Source of the DNA: Balneolales bacterium
GTDB taxonomy: Bacteria > Bacteroidota > Rhodothermia > Balneolales > Natronogracilivirgulaceae
Length of the DNA: 42,334 bases
Reading direction: 5' to 3'
Assembly (NCBI GenBank): GCA_007132495.1
Contig: SLOL01000075.1
Span: 1-42,334, forward strand
In this document: one piece after another, positions 34,912-42,331 of the stretch
Numbering within the stretch: position 1 is the first letter of the stretch
Layout: every line of letters begins with the position of its first letter
Translations under genes and position numbers: made by a program
Notes under the pieces: model-generated
What the model was told of the DNA's origin: nothing
Database searches by the model: none
What the model saw: only the letters and a program-made list of their open reading frames with translations

Positions 34912-35694
34912 ATGCCTGAATGTCTCTCTCTATTGATAAAAGGAGTTTTCGGACTGGTTCTGCTTACAGGGTTGTCGATCAGTGCTTCGGCGCAGATCTA
35001 TTTCGATACCCACTCTGAAAGTAAACTTTGGCTGGAAGGATCCTCTACGGTACATCGGTTCGATTGTGTGGCGAGATCCATTCAGGGTACCGCTTATGTA
35101 GAAGGATATGAAAGCCCGGAAATGGTCAGAGATGATACCAGCCGGCCACCGATGTCGGATCGGGATACGATTAATGGAGGCGATAGAAATTCCGGAAGCG
35201 ACAGTAACCGTCACGAAGTTGCTCAAGGAGACTCTTCCCTCAACACAAGAAATGATGCCGGGAATGTAGCTTCCAATTTGCATGTTCACCTGAAAATTCC
35301 CATCAGAAGCTTTGATTGTGGGCGTTCACGTATGAACAGGGACATGTACGAAGCGCTGAAATCAGACACATATGATTATATCACCTTTGATTTTGAAAAA
35401 GCCGCTCCCCTGGAAGAGGACTCTTCCCGGCCGGACTCTCTTTTCACAGGTGATTATCGCCCGTATGTTATTGAAGGAACTCTTAATGTGGCCGGCGTTG
35501 ATCGTTATGTCACTCTGACAACCCAGGGACGCAGTGAAGGCGAAGGGCGATATCGCATAAGAGGACATAAGGAAATATCCATGCATGACTTCGACATTGA
35601 ACCGCCTACCGCACTGCGCGGGTTGATTCGCGCACATGAAGAGCTTATGGTGTATTTTGATCTGTTGGTTCAGGAACAGTTACCCGATTCATAA
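34912..35694 (+). CDS. YceI-family secreted protein with an inserted linker (copy 2)
   Basis: I start at the ATG at 34912 (MPECLSLLIKG), behind GAAAGG; an upstream frame to 34876 would overlap copy 1. The 260-residue product has a signal peptide ending SASAQ (about residue 28). It then has the YceI opening (FDTHSESKLWLEGSSTVHRFDC) and ending (MHDFDIEPPTALRGLIRAHEEL). Between the first and second barrel parts, residues about 68-118 are a Ser/Asp/Asn/Arg-rich, probably disordered insert absent from copy 1. Cys52 and Cys136, also absent from copy 1, flank the insert and could form a disulfide. The closely linked pair suggests duplication followed by specialisation. Confidence 0.88.
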   Translation: MPECLSLLIKGVFGLVLLTGLSISASAQIYFDTHSESKLWLEGSSTVHRFDCVARSIQGTAYVEGYESPEMVRDDTSRPPMSDRDTINGGDRNSGSDSNRHEVAQGDSSLNTRNDAGNVASNLHVHLKIPIRSFDCGRSRMNRDMYEALKSDTYDYITFDFEKAAPLEEDSSRPDSLFTGDYRPYVIEGTLNVAGVDRYVTLTTQGRSEGEGRYRIRGHKEISMHDFDIEPPTALRGLIRAHEELMVYFDLLVQEQLPDS

Positions 35695-35818
35695 GATCCT
35701 AACAATTTTTGTTTACTATTGCAGCGAATTGGCCGGTCCAAGCAGTGAAGCCGGAAGTGAACCGATTTTCGATGATATGTGGGACTTTGTGCCCGCTTGA
35801 AATAAAAAAAATTAACAC

Positions 35819-36739
35819 ATGAAACGCGAGATAACCAGCATACTTGATGAGGCCAGACGGGCTCCATCCGTTCTGAACTCCCAGCCGTGGGGTTTCAGAG
35901 TATGCGGGAATACCATAGAGGTTTATCTCGAAAAAAATCCGGAACTTGCGACTATTGATACGCATGGCCGGCTGCAATTGGCCAGCTGTGGAACGCTTAT
36001 TGCCCATCTTAAGAAAAGCATACGAAGTAAAGGCTGGGTTGCCAAAACCAAATATTTTCCACGTTTTGAAGAAGAAAACCTGGTTGCATATGTCGAAGTG
36101 AAAGGTCTGAATGGCGGTACCAAACAGTCTCCTTCAACGCCTGAAGAGGCAGAACCCGAGACCGGTACCCCCGATACATTGGAAGTCAAGCAGAAACAGA
36201 TTGCAGCTATTGCATCACGCGAAGACATCGGACTGCTGATTCACGATGATGGACCTGACAACAAAGTTCAAAACTATTTCAAGGATAATTGCGGTGAGAA
36301 ACTGAATGACGAAAATTTCCGTAAGAACCTGAATCTGTTCATGCGTCCGGACTCTGCGGATACTGCTGTTCCATTCGAAGATGAAGCCTTGTTGTCGGAT
36401 CGATTTTTTGAATCTGATGATCCTGTGAATATCGACGGAATTTCCTGGCCGGATACCTTCCGCAATCGCTATTTTGTTTTGGTTACCGGTACCGATAACC
36501 GTTATGAATGGACGCGGGCAGGGGAGGCACTTGGCAATATCATGCTTGAAGTCAGAGAATGGGATGCCGTCGGACTCATGGCACTTCCCATCATTACCGA
36601 TGAATGCTGCCGTAAATGGCTGAAAGATGAGCTGAATATCCGGGAAACCCCACAGTTTGTTTTGAAGATGCAGCCGGTAAAACCCAAAGAACACATTCAC
36701 AAGCGCCCTCTTAAAGAGATGTTGAAATACGGATTCTGA
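35819..36739 (+). CDS. Acg-type nitroreductase-family protein
   Basis: The 306-residue protein opens with ILDEARRAPSVLNSQPWGFRV (residues 8-28), the FMN-site pattern of nitroreductase-fold proteins of the Acg (Rv2032) group. The following IEVYLEKNPELATIDTHGRLQLASCGTLIAHL matches the same group. The C-terminal half has the second repeat (YFVLVTGTDNRYEWTRAGEALGNIMLE), with WTRAGEAL being typical. Acg proteins bind FMN with a lid that may store it or block ordinary nitroreductase activity. In mycobacteria acg-type genes are under the hypoxia regulator DosR. Here the gene closes the cluster that contains a DosR-like regulator. No Shine-Dalgarno sequence is seen before the ATG. Confidence 0.88.
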   Translation: MKREITSILDEARRAPSVLNSQPWGFRVCGNTIEVYLEKNPELATIDTHGRLQLASCGTLIAHLKKSIRSKGWVAKTKYFPRFEEENLVAYVEVKGLNGGTKQSPSTPEEAEPETGTPDTLEVKQKQIAAIASREDIGLLIHDDGPDNKVQNYFKDNCGEKLNDENFRKNLNLFMRPDSADTAVPFEDEALLSDRFFESDDPVNIDGISWPDTFRNRYFVLVTGTDNRYEWTRAGEALGNIMLEVREWDAVGLMALPIITDECCRKWLKDELNIRETPQFVLKMQPVKPKEHIHKRPLKEMLKYGF

Positions 36740-36802
36740 TTTTATTCGAATCTGCTCCCCGGTTGGTACTTACATATTATTCAAGTGTACATCCGGAATT
36801 TG

Positions 36803-36840
36803 TCGATGGCTCGCCCACCTTCTGCCATCGATTCTTTTAT
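36803..36840 (+). terminator. Probable terminator of the nitroreductase gene
   Basis: TCGATGGC (36803-36810) pairs with GCCATCGA (36824-36831) around a 13-nt loop, followed by the T-rich TTCTTTTAT. The tract is interrupted, so efficiency is uncertain. It would separate the oxygen/redox cluster from the sulfur operon. Confidence 0.55.
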
Positions 36841-36945
36841 CGCCCCGATATTTGTTGATTTCCTGTCTTCCGGGAATTAGATTGTTTATATAAGAGTAAT
36901 GTGCGCAGGCATTAAGGATATGTATTCCGGATGGAACTTTCCCAC

Positions 36946-36975
36946 TTGACATATAGTTATTTATATATGTATATT
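36946..36975 (+). promoter_or_regulatory. Sigma-70-like promoter of the sulfur operon with an internal AT-rich dyad
   Basis: TTGACA (36946-36951, perfect -35) and TATATT (36970-36975, 5 of 6 for -10) are 18 bp apart. Between them lies a perfect dyad: ACATATA (36949-36955), 8-bp spacer, TATATGT (36964-36970). A protein bound there would block RNA polymerase. AT-rich dyads inside the promoter are the usual operator style of ArsR/SmtB-family repressors, some of which control persulfide-detoxification operons. The leader to the first ATG (37037) is about 55 nt. Confidence 0.7.
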
Positions 36976-37036
36976 GTGAATGAAATGAACGAAGCAGCAT
37001 ATATGATGTCAATCACTCACTTAACAAATATGAACT

Positions 37037-37597
37037 ATGTTTGACTGGTTAACGCAACCATGGCCCTGGTATGTGGCCGGACCCCTTATCGGGTTAATCA
37101 TACCGCTTCTGCTCTATATGGGCAATAAGCAGTTCGGCATCTCATCAAGCTTGCGGCACACCTGTGCTGCCTGCATGCCGGGAAATATCTCCTTCTTCCA
37201 GTATGACTGGAAATCGGAAGGTATGTGGAACCTGGTCTTTGTACTGGGCGTATTCATTGGTGGTTTTCTCGGTGGGTACGTTTTTCAGAACCCTGAGCCG
37301 ATCGCCTTATCTGCAGCAACCGTAGCCGACCTTCAGAATTTGGGCATTACAGACTTTTCGGGTCTCGTACCGCCTGAAGTGTTCTCCTGGAGCAACCTTG
37401 GATCCTTTCAGGGACTGATTATAATGGTTCTGGGTGGATTTCTGGTAGGTTTTGGCGCGCGTTATGCGGGCGGATGCACCTCCGGACATGCCATCAGCGG
37501 TATCTCCAACCTGCAGATGGCATCAGTAACGGCAGTTATCGGATTTTTTATTGGGGGCCTGATAGTAACCCATCTGATATTACCGCTGATACTTTAA
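37037..37597 (+). CDS. YeeE/YedE-family membrane protein (sulfur-compound transporter, first half)
   Basis: The 186-residue inner-membrane protein has about five hydrophobic segments and the conserved cysteine motif of the YeeE/YedE (TsuA) family in GARYAGGCTSGHAISG (about 140-155). A further pair is seen in HTCAACMPGN. In characterised members these cysteines relay thiosulfate or another sulfur species through the membrane. In this operon the protein is half-size and is followed 25 bp later by a second half-size protein, so the two probably pair as a split transporter. The neighbouring persulfide dioxygenase gene supports reduced sulfur as cargo, but which species is unknown. Confidence 0.9.
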   Translation: MFDWLTQPWPWYVAGPLIGLIIPLLLYMGNKQFGISSSLRHTCAACMPGNISFFQYDWKSEGMWNLVFVLGVFIGGFLGGYVFQNPEPIALSAATVADLQNLGITDFSGLVPPEVFSWSNLGSFQGLIIMVLGGFLVGFGARYAGGCTSGHAISGISNLQMASVTAVIGFFIGGLIVTHLILPLIL

Positions 37598-37622
37598 CCC
37601 GAACACAAAGACTGTTATTACC

Positions 37623-38039
37623 ATGAATTATATCAAATATCTACTGGTCGGTGTCTTCTTTGGATTTATACTGACCAAGTCCGAAGTAATTTCCTGGTTT
37701 CGAATCCAGGAAATGTTTCGTTTTCAGGATTTTCACATGTATGGCGTTATCGGAACAGCTATTCTTGTGGGAATGATTGCAATACAGGTCATCAAGAAAT
37801 TTAATCTGAAAGACAGGGATGGTAATCCGATCACCATTCCACCCAAAGATTTTTCACAGAAGAAGCGCTATATCTTTGGTGGAATCCTGTTCGGATTGGG
37901 TTGGGCATTCACGGGTGCATGTCCCGGCCCCCTCTTCGCTCTGTTCGGAACCGGCCTTACCATCTTCATTGTGCCCATTCTGGCAGCACTTGCCGGCACT
38001 TATGTCTATGGTGCGACGCGTGAAAGTCTGCCACATTAA
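37623..38039 (+). CDS. YeeE/YedE-like membrane protein (DUF6691 type, second half)
   Basis: The 138-residue inner-membrane protein has four hydrophobic segments. Its TGACPGPLFALFG motif (about 98-110) is the counterpart of the CTSGH motif in the first half, with the conserved cysteine in GACPGP. The short cytoplasmic loop NLKDRDGNPITIPPKD separates the second and third segments. Its start is 25 bp after the upstream gene on the same strand. Such half-size pairs followed by an MBL-fold persulfide dioxygenase are common in bacteria that handle sulfide, and often under an ArsR-type repressor. Confidence 0.88.
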   Translation: MNYIKYLLVGVFFGFILTKSEVISWFRIQEMFRFQDFHMYGVIGTAILVGMIAIQVIKKFNLKDRDGNPITIPPKDFSQKKRYIFGGILFGLGWAFTGACPGPLFALFGTGLTIFIVPILAALAGTYVYGATRESLPH

Positions 38040-38083
38040 TACATTCGAGCGTCATGTTGCCCGGAGAATGAGTGCAGGGCACC

Positions 38084-38251
38084 GTGTCAGACCCGATTAA
38101 AATTAAAAATCCAAATTTCGATGCCAAAGGGTTTGCATTACCAGAAAAGTATAGCGCCACCGAAAAGCAGGCATCGCACAAGAACCAGATTTTAAATAAT
38201 AAACAACAACAAAAAAAGGAGAATCACTATGTTTTTCCAACAAATCTTTGA
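38084..38251 (+). CDS. Possible small protein between the membrane pair and the dioxygenase (weak)
   Basis: A GTG-initiated frame of 55 codons (MSDPIKIKNPNFDAKGFALP start, then a lysine/asparagine/glutamine-rich tail) fills the gap before the MBL-fold gene and would overlap its start by 23 bp. The first 30 residues look protein-like. Against it are the distant GGAG (18 nt from the GTG), the rare start codon, and a tail that simply reads an A-rich leader. It could be a small protein, a gene remnant or chance. Confidence 0.2.
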   Translation: MSDPIKIKNPNFDAKGFALPEKYSATEKQASHKNQILNNKQQQKKENHYVFPTNL

Positions 38252-39656
38252 TCCCAAACTCGCACAATACTCCTACATGGTCGGTTGTCAAAAAACCGGC
38301 GAGACGGTAGTTATTGACCCGATGCGGGATGTACAGCAGTACTATGACATCGCGGAAAAGGAGAACCTGCAGATCACCGCAGGCGCCGATACACACATCC
38401 ACGCCGACTATATCACCGGACTCCGGGAATTGGCCGAGCGAGGAGTGAAAGTCTATGCATCCGATGAAGGCGATGCCGACTGGAAATACGAATGGCTGCT
38501 GAACAGCAATTATGACTATGAGCTGATGAAGGATGGGTTCACGTTTATGGTCGGCAACATAGAAATCAAGGCCATCCACACGCCGGGTCACACTCCCGAG
38601 CACCTGATCTTTGCCGTTACGGATAAAGGCGGAGGCGCTGACAAACCCATGGGTGTTGCCACCGGTGATTTTGTATTCGTGGGTGATGTAGGTCGGCCCG
38701 ATCTGCTCGAATCTGCCGCAGGCATGAAGGATGTAATGAAACCATCGGCGCAGACCCTCTACAAGTCGCTGGAAAAATTCAAATCCATGCCGGAGTATAT
38801 GCAGGTTTGGCCGGGACATGGTGCCGGAAGTGCCTGTGGAAAGGCACTGGGTGCCGTACCCAAAAGCACGGTTGGCTACGAGCTGAACTTCAATGCTTCC
38901 CTTAAAGAGGCGACCTCCGAAGAAAACTTTGTCAACTTCATACTGGAAGGTCAGCCTGAGCCTCCGCTCTATTTTGCCCGCATGAAAAGGGACAACAAAA
39001 TGGGTCCGAAGGTTCTTGGTAAGCTTCCGGTACCTGAAAAGGTCGACAGCTCGCGTCTGAGTGAGCTTGAAGATAACAGAGATGTGGCGCTGATTGACAC
39101 CCGCGGTCGTGAGGAGTTCATGAACGGACATCTGAAAGGGGCTATCTTCTCTCCGCGTGACAAGCAGTTCAACACTACCGCCGGCTCCTACGTCACTGAA
39201 GAGCAGCCCATCTATCTGGTGGTCGAAGAGGATGACCTTGAAGAGGCGGTTCGGGAACTGATACGGGTGGGACTTGACGACATCAAGGGATTCATCCCGG
39301 TTGCCGAGTATGAAAAATGGCTGGCTGACAACAATGCCGCCGTTTCCATTCCGCATCTGTTTGTGGAAGAGGACGGAGACAAGATGTATTCCGACGATGC
39401 CTATGTGCTGGATGTCCGCAAAGCATCCGAGTTTTCCGAAGGTCATGTCGAGGGTGCCAAAAACATACCGCACACCCGCTTGCTGGATCGCATAGACGAA
39501 GTGGACCCCCAGGGCAAAACGGTCTATGTCCATTGTTCCGGTGGCGGTCGTTCCGCGGTTGCTGCAGCCCTGGTACAACGATACGGGCATGATGTGGCTT
39601 ATGTGGACGGCGAATTTGACCAATGGTTTGAAAACCGTGAATCGGTCGCCGGCTGA
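38229..39656 (+). CDS. MBL-fold persulfide dioxygenase fused to two rhodanese domains
   Basis: The 475-residue cytosolic protein starts with an ETHE1/CstB-like metallo-beta-lactamase domain (1-240). THIHADYITG gives H56, H58 and D60, with Tyr61 where dinuclear hydrolases have His; H121 (TPGHTPEH), D153 and H197 (WPGHG) complete a mononuclear iron site. Such enzymes oxidise glutathione- or CoA-persulfide to sulfite. Two rhodanese domains follow. In the first (about 275-365) the active-site cysteine loop is replaced by VVEEDDLEEA, so it is probably structural. In the second (about 385-470) VHCSGGGRS keeps the catalytic C436. AGGAG precedes the ATG. It would process the sulfur brought in by the upstream membrane pair. 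Confidence 0.93.
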   Translation: MFFQQIFDPKLAQYSYMVGCQKTGETVVIDPMRDVQQYYDIAEKENLQITAGADTHIHADYITGLRELAERGVKVYASDEGDADWKYEWLLNSNYDYELMKDGFTFMVGNIEIKAIHTPGHTPEHLIFAVTDKGGGADKPMGVATGDFVFVGDVGRPDLLESAAGMKDVMKPSAQTLYKSLEKFKSMPEYMQVWPGHGAGSACGKALGAVPKSTVGYELNFNASLKEATSEENFVNFILEGQPEPPLYFARMKRDNKMGPKVLGKLPVPEKVDSSRLSELEDNRDVALIDTRGREEFMNGHLKGAIFSPRDKQFNTTAGSYVTEEQPIYLVVEEDDLEEAVRELIRVGLDDIKGFIPVAEYEKWLADNNAAVSIPHLFVEEDGDKMYSDDAYVLDVRKASEFSEGHVEGAKNIPHTRLLDRIDEVDPQGKTVYVHCSGGGRSAVAAALVQRYGHDVAYVDGEFDQWFENRESVAG

Positions 39657-39672
39657 TCCGCTGACTGCTTGA

Positions 39673-39707
39673 AAAAGGGCTCCGTAGTTTTTCTTCGGAG
39701 CCCTTTT
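39673..39707 (+). terminator. Terminator of the sulfur operon
   Basis: AAAAGGGCTCCG (39673-39684) pairs with CGGAGCCCTTTT (39696-39707), a perfect 12-bp stem with an 11-nt loop, ending in TTTT 17-51 bases after the dioxygenase stop. It separates the operon from the SulP gene. Confidence 0.85.
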
Positions 39708-39786
39708 CACTCGATGCAGGTCTTAAGCGCAAGTACGGCACTCCTTCAAAAACTGCATTCATCATGGTGTTCGCATACATCAGGAG

Positions 39787-39868
39787 GGTACTGCATCTGT
39801 CAGAAAGGTGCTGCATCCAATAGATCACGGAATGCGCTATAGTGCCTTTCAGCACCTTTTAAGGCACT
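39787..39868 (+). promoter_or_regulatory. Direct repeats and mutually exclusive hairpins before the SulP gene
   Basis: GGTACTGCATC (39787-39797) and GGTGCTGCATC (39807-39817) are near-identical repeats 20 bp apart. AAAGGTGCTG (39804-39813) can pair with CAGCACCTTT (39850-39859). AGTGCCTT (39841-39848) can pair with AAGGCACT (39861-39868). The arms interleave, so the two stems either exclude each other or make a pseudoknot. There is no T-run after the second stem. The region is 43 bp upstream of the SulP start. Confidence 0.5.
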
Positions 39869-39910
39869 GCTTATTTATGAGCCAGTACAAATAATTTTTA
39901 TACAGATACT

Positions 39911-41602
39911 GTGAAACGATTTTTACCCATATTATCCTGGCTTCCCGGCTATGATACGGGCATGTTCAAGGGCGATCTGGCTGCCGGATTGACGGTCGGT
40001 GTAATGCTGATCCCGCAGGCGATGGCATATGCCCTGATCGCCGGTCTGCCTCCTGTATATGGACTGTATGCGGCTCTGGTGCCACTGGTGATCTACGGAA
40101 TGATGGGCACTTCGCGACAACTTGGGGTTGGCCCGGTTGCTGTGGTTGCCCTGCTTGTTGCTGCCGGTGTTGCCGATCTGGCGGAACCCGGAAGCAGTGA
40201 ATATATCCAGCTGGCGATACTGTTGGCCTTTATGGTCGGGGTCATACAGCTGCTGATGGGATTGCTGCGAATGGGATTTCTGGTCAACTTCCTCTCCCAT
40301 CCGGTAATCACCGGTTTTATCGCGGCTACGGCATTGATCATCGCTTTCAGTCAGGTCCATCACCTGTTGGGCATATCCATTGAGAGTTCCAAACATATTC
40401 ATGTAATACTTTACCAGATTTATGAATCCCGCTCCGGGATCCATGGCGGAACAGTCTTGCTGGGATTTGGAGCGGTTGCCCTGATTTACGGAATCAAGCG
40501 GTGGAACAAGCGTATTCCTGGAGCATTGGTGGTCGTTGTTATCGGGACGGTTCTGGTTTCGGTTTTTGGATGGGATGGTCGCGGCATCAATGTAATAGGT
40601 GAAGTGCCATCCGGCCTGCCCTCTTTCGGTATGCCCGACCTGGGCTGGGATGCCGTATACGGATTGCTGCCCATGGCTGTGGCGATCTCCCTCGTGGGAT
40701 TCATGGAGTCCATTGCCGTAGCCAAGTCCATTCTTGCGCGACATCGTGATTATGAACTGGATCCCAACCAGGAACTGGTGGCTCTCGGTTCGGCGAATCT
40801 GGGTGGTTCGTTTTTCCAGGCATTTCCGGTTACCGGCGGGTTTTCCCGTTCGGCGGTCAATGATCAGGCCGGGGCCAAAAGCGGTATGGCAGGCATCATC
40901 AGTGCGGCATTGATCGGACTAACGCTGCTCTTTCTCACCCCGCTTTTTTATTATTTGCCGAATGCGGTGCTTGGCGCGATCATTGTGACGGCCGTACTCG
41001 GACTTATCGACTTCAAAGAGATCCGGTTTCTCTGGAATACCAGAAAAGATGATTTTGCCATGATGGCCATTACTTTTCTGGTGACGCTCTTGCTGGGCAT
41101 TGAAGAGGGGATTTTGACCGGGGTGGTTGCATCACTGGGAGTGGTAATATTCCACAGCAGCAAACCCCATGTAGCGCAATTGGGGCAGCTGAAGGGAACA
41201 CGGATATATCGCAATGTCTCCCGCTTTGACAAAGCGACAGAAAGGGATGATGTGCTGGTGATTCGCTATGATGCACCGCTGTTTTATGCCAATGCCGATC
41301 ATTTCAGAGAGACGGTTAAAAAACTGGTTTCCGCCCGGGGAGATGCACTGAGACTGGTTGTGTTGGACGCCTCGGGCATTAATTCCATTGATACAACCGG
41401 CATTCATACGCTTGCAGAACTGGAGAACGAACTCGCCGGAAACGGTATCCAGTTGCGAATGGCCACGGTTCACGGTCCGGTTCGGGATTTACTGAAGAAG
41501 AGCGGCTATTTGAAAAGTGATGACGAGGAGCGGCTCTCCCATTTGGAAATCCAGGATGCGGTGGATGCTTTTTATGCTGACAAATCGGCAACACCTGCAT
41601 AA
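39911..41602 (+). CDS. SulP-family inorganic anion transporter with STAS domain
   Basis: The 563-residue inner-membrane carrier has the SulP signature near the N-terminus (GLTVGVMLIPQAMAYALIAGLPPVYGLYAA), about 14 hydrophobic segments, and QAFPVTGGFSRSAVN, the anion-binding turn of the family. The C-terminal STAS domain (about 430-555) has LVVLDASGINSIDTTG, with the Ser/Thr loop used in anti-sigma-antagonist-like control. Family substrates are sulfate, bicarbonate and other oxyanions. Position next to the persulfide-oxidising operon suggests sulfate or sulfite exchange, but bicarbonate is equally possible in a haloalkaliphile. No Shine-Dalgarno sequence is seen. Confidence 0.94.
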   Translation: MKRFLPILSWLPGYDTGMFKGDLAAGLTVGVMLIPQAMAYALIAGLPPVYGLYAALVPLVIYGMMGTSRQLGVGPVAVVALLVAAGVADLAEPGSSEYIQLAILLAFMVGVIQLLMGLLRMGFLVNFLSHPVITGFIAATALIIAFSQVHHLLGISIESSKHIHVILYQIYESRSGIHGGTVLLGFGAVALIYGIKRWNKRIPGALVVVVIGTVLVSVFGWDGRGINVIGEVPSGLPSFGMPDLGWDAVYGLLPMAVAISLVGFMESIAVAKSILARHRDYELDPNQELVALGSANLGGSFFQAFPVTGGFSRSAVNDQAGAKSGMAGIISAALIGLTLLFLTPLFYYLPNAVLGAIIVTAVLGLIDFKEIRFLWNTRKDDFAMMAITFLVTLLLGIEEGILTGVVASLGVVIFHSSKPHVAQLGQLKGTRIYRNVSRFDKATERDDVLVIRYDAPLFYANADHFRETVKKLVSARGDALRLVVLDASGINSIDTTGIHTLAELENELAGNGIQLRMATVHGPVRDLLKKSGYLKSDDEERLSHLEIQDAVDAFYADKSATPA

Positions 41603-41662
41603 CCGTTGTGGTTACTGAATGGCTCTGCAAATATGTGTGATGAATACAAGATTAACAGGATC

Positions 41663-42259
41663 ATGAAAGAATTTTGGAATGAGCGATACAACACTGAGTC
41701 GTATGTATACGGTACAGAGCCCAACAGTTTTTTCCGTAAACAATTGACGGAATATCACCCCGGACGTTTGCTGTTGCCGATGGAAGGCGAAGGCCGGAAT
41801 GCAGTATTTGCTGCAGAAAAGGGCTGGCAGGTAGATGCCTGTGATTACAGTGGCCAAGCCAGGGAAAAAGCACATAATCTTGCCGCATCCAGGGGTGTGA
41901 CGATATCCTACCGTATTTGTGATATGACCCGGCCGGATCTTGCAAGTGGGATCTATGATGCTGCGGCCCTGATTTATGCGCACATGCCGCCACAGGAGCG
42001 GAAAAGGTTTCACGCTGCCGTTGCATATTCTCTGAAACCCGGGGGGATTCTTATTATGGAAGCCTTTCATAAATCACAAACAGGGAATGATTCAGGCGGA
42101 CCCCGGGATGCGTCATTACTATATGACACCACCATGCTGAGAGATGATTTTCATGATTTACGAATCGTAAAGCTGGAACAAAAAGAGGTTACTCTTGATG
42201 AAGGACCCGGTCACCGTGGACGGGCTGCTGTTGTTCGCGGCGTCATGCAAAAACGGTAA
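41663..42259 (+). CDS. Class I SAM-dependent methyltransferase (TehB-like)
   Basis: I start at the ATG at 41663 (MKEFWNERYNTESYVYGTEPN), which matches the family opening WNERY...YGTEPN; an upstream frame to 41606 has no homology. The 198-residue protein has motif I in degenerate form (LLLPMEGEGRNAVFAAEKGWQVDACDYS, where E replaces one glycine), motif IV IYDAAALIYAHMP and post-motif LKPGGILIMEAF. Close relatives are TehB/thiopurine-type methyltransferases that methylate soft oxyanions, thiols or small molecules. The substrate is unknown. It follows the SulP gene by 60 bp on the same strand and ends 75 bp before the window edge. Confidence 0.9.
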   Translation: MKEFWNERYNTESYVYGTEPNSFFRKQLTEYHPGRLLLPMEGEGRNAVFAAEKGWQVDACDYSGQAREKAHNLAASRGVTISYRICDMTRPDLASGIYDAAALIYAHMPPQERKRFHAAVAYSLKPGGILIMEAFHKSQTGNDSGGPRDASLLYDTTMLRDDFHDLRIVKLEQKEVTLDEGPGHRGRAAVVRGVMQKR

Positions 42260-42274
42260 TGGGCTATTAACAGT

Positions 42275-42293
42275 AAAATAAACGGTTTATTTT
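42275..42293 (+). terminator. AT-rich dyad after the methyltransferase gene
   Basis: AAAATAAAC (42275-42283) and GTTTATTTT (42285-42293) are a perfect 9-bp inverted repeat around one base. The right arm is T-rich, so it could act as a weak terminator, but a stem this poor in GC with almost no loop is doubtful. Confidence 0.3.
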
Positions 42294-42301
42294 GGTCTTG
42301 A

Positions 42302-42331
42302 ATATGTATATATTACATATACACTATATGT
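42302..42331. promoter_or_regulatory. Cluster of ATATGT/ACATAT half-sites at the right edge
   Basis: ATATGTA (42302-42308) pairs with TACATAT (42314-42320). Overlapping it, ACATATA (42315-42321) pairs with TATATGT (42325-42331) across 3 bp. The second pair has the same two arms as the dyad inside the sulfur-operon promoter (36949-36970), where the spacer is 8 bp. TTGAAT at 42298-42303 could be a -35 box. The controlled gene would lie outside the window. Confidence 0.4.

Noticed and set aside
38103-39710. 535-codon open frame antisense to the MBL-rhodanese gene
   Set aside because: It has no recognisable domain, runs through the operon terminator, and the sense gene is clearly real.
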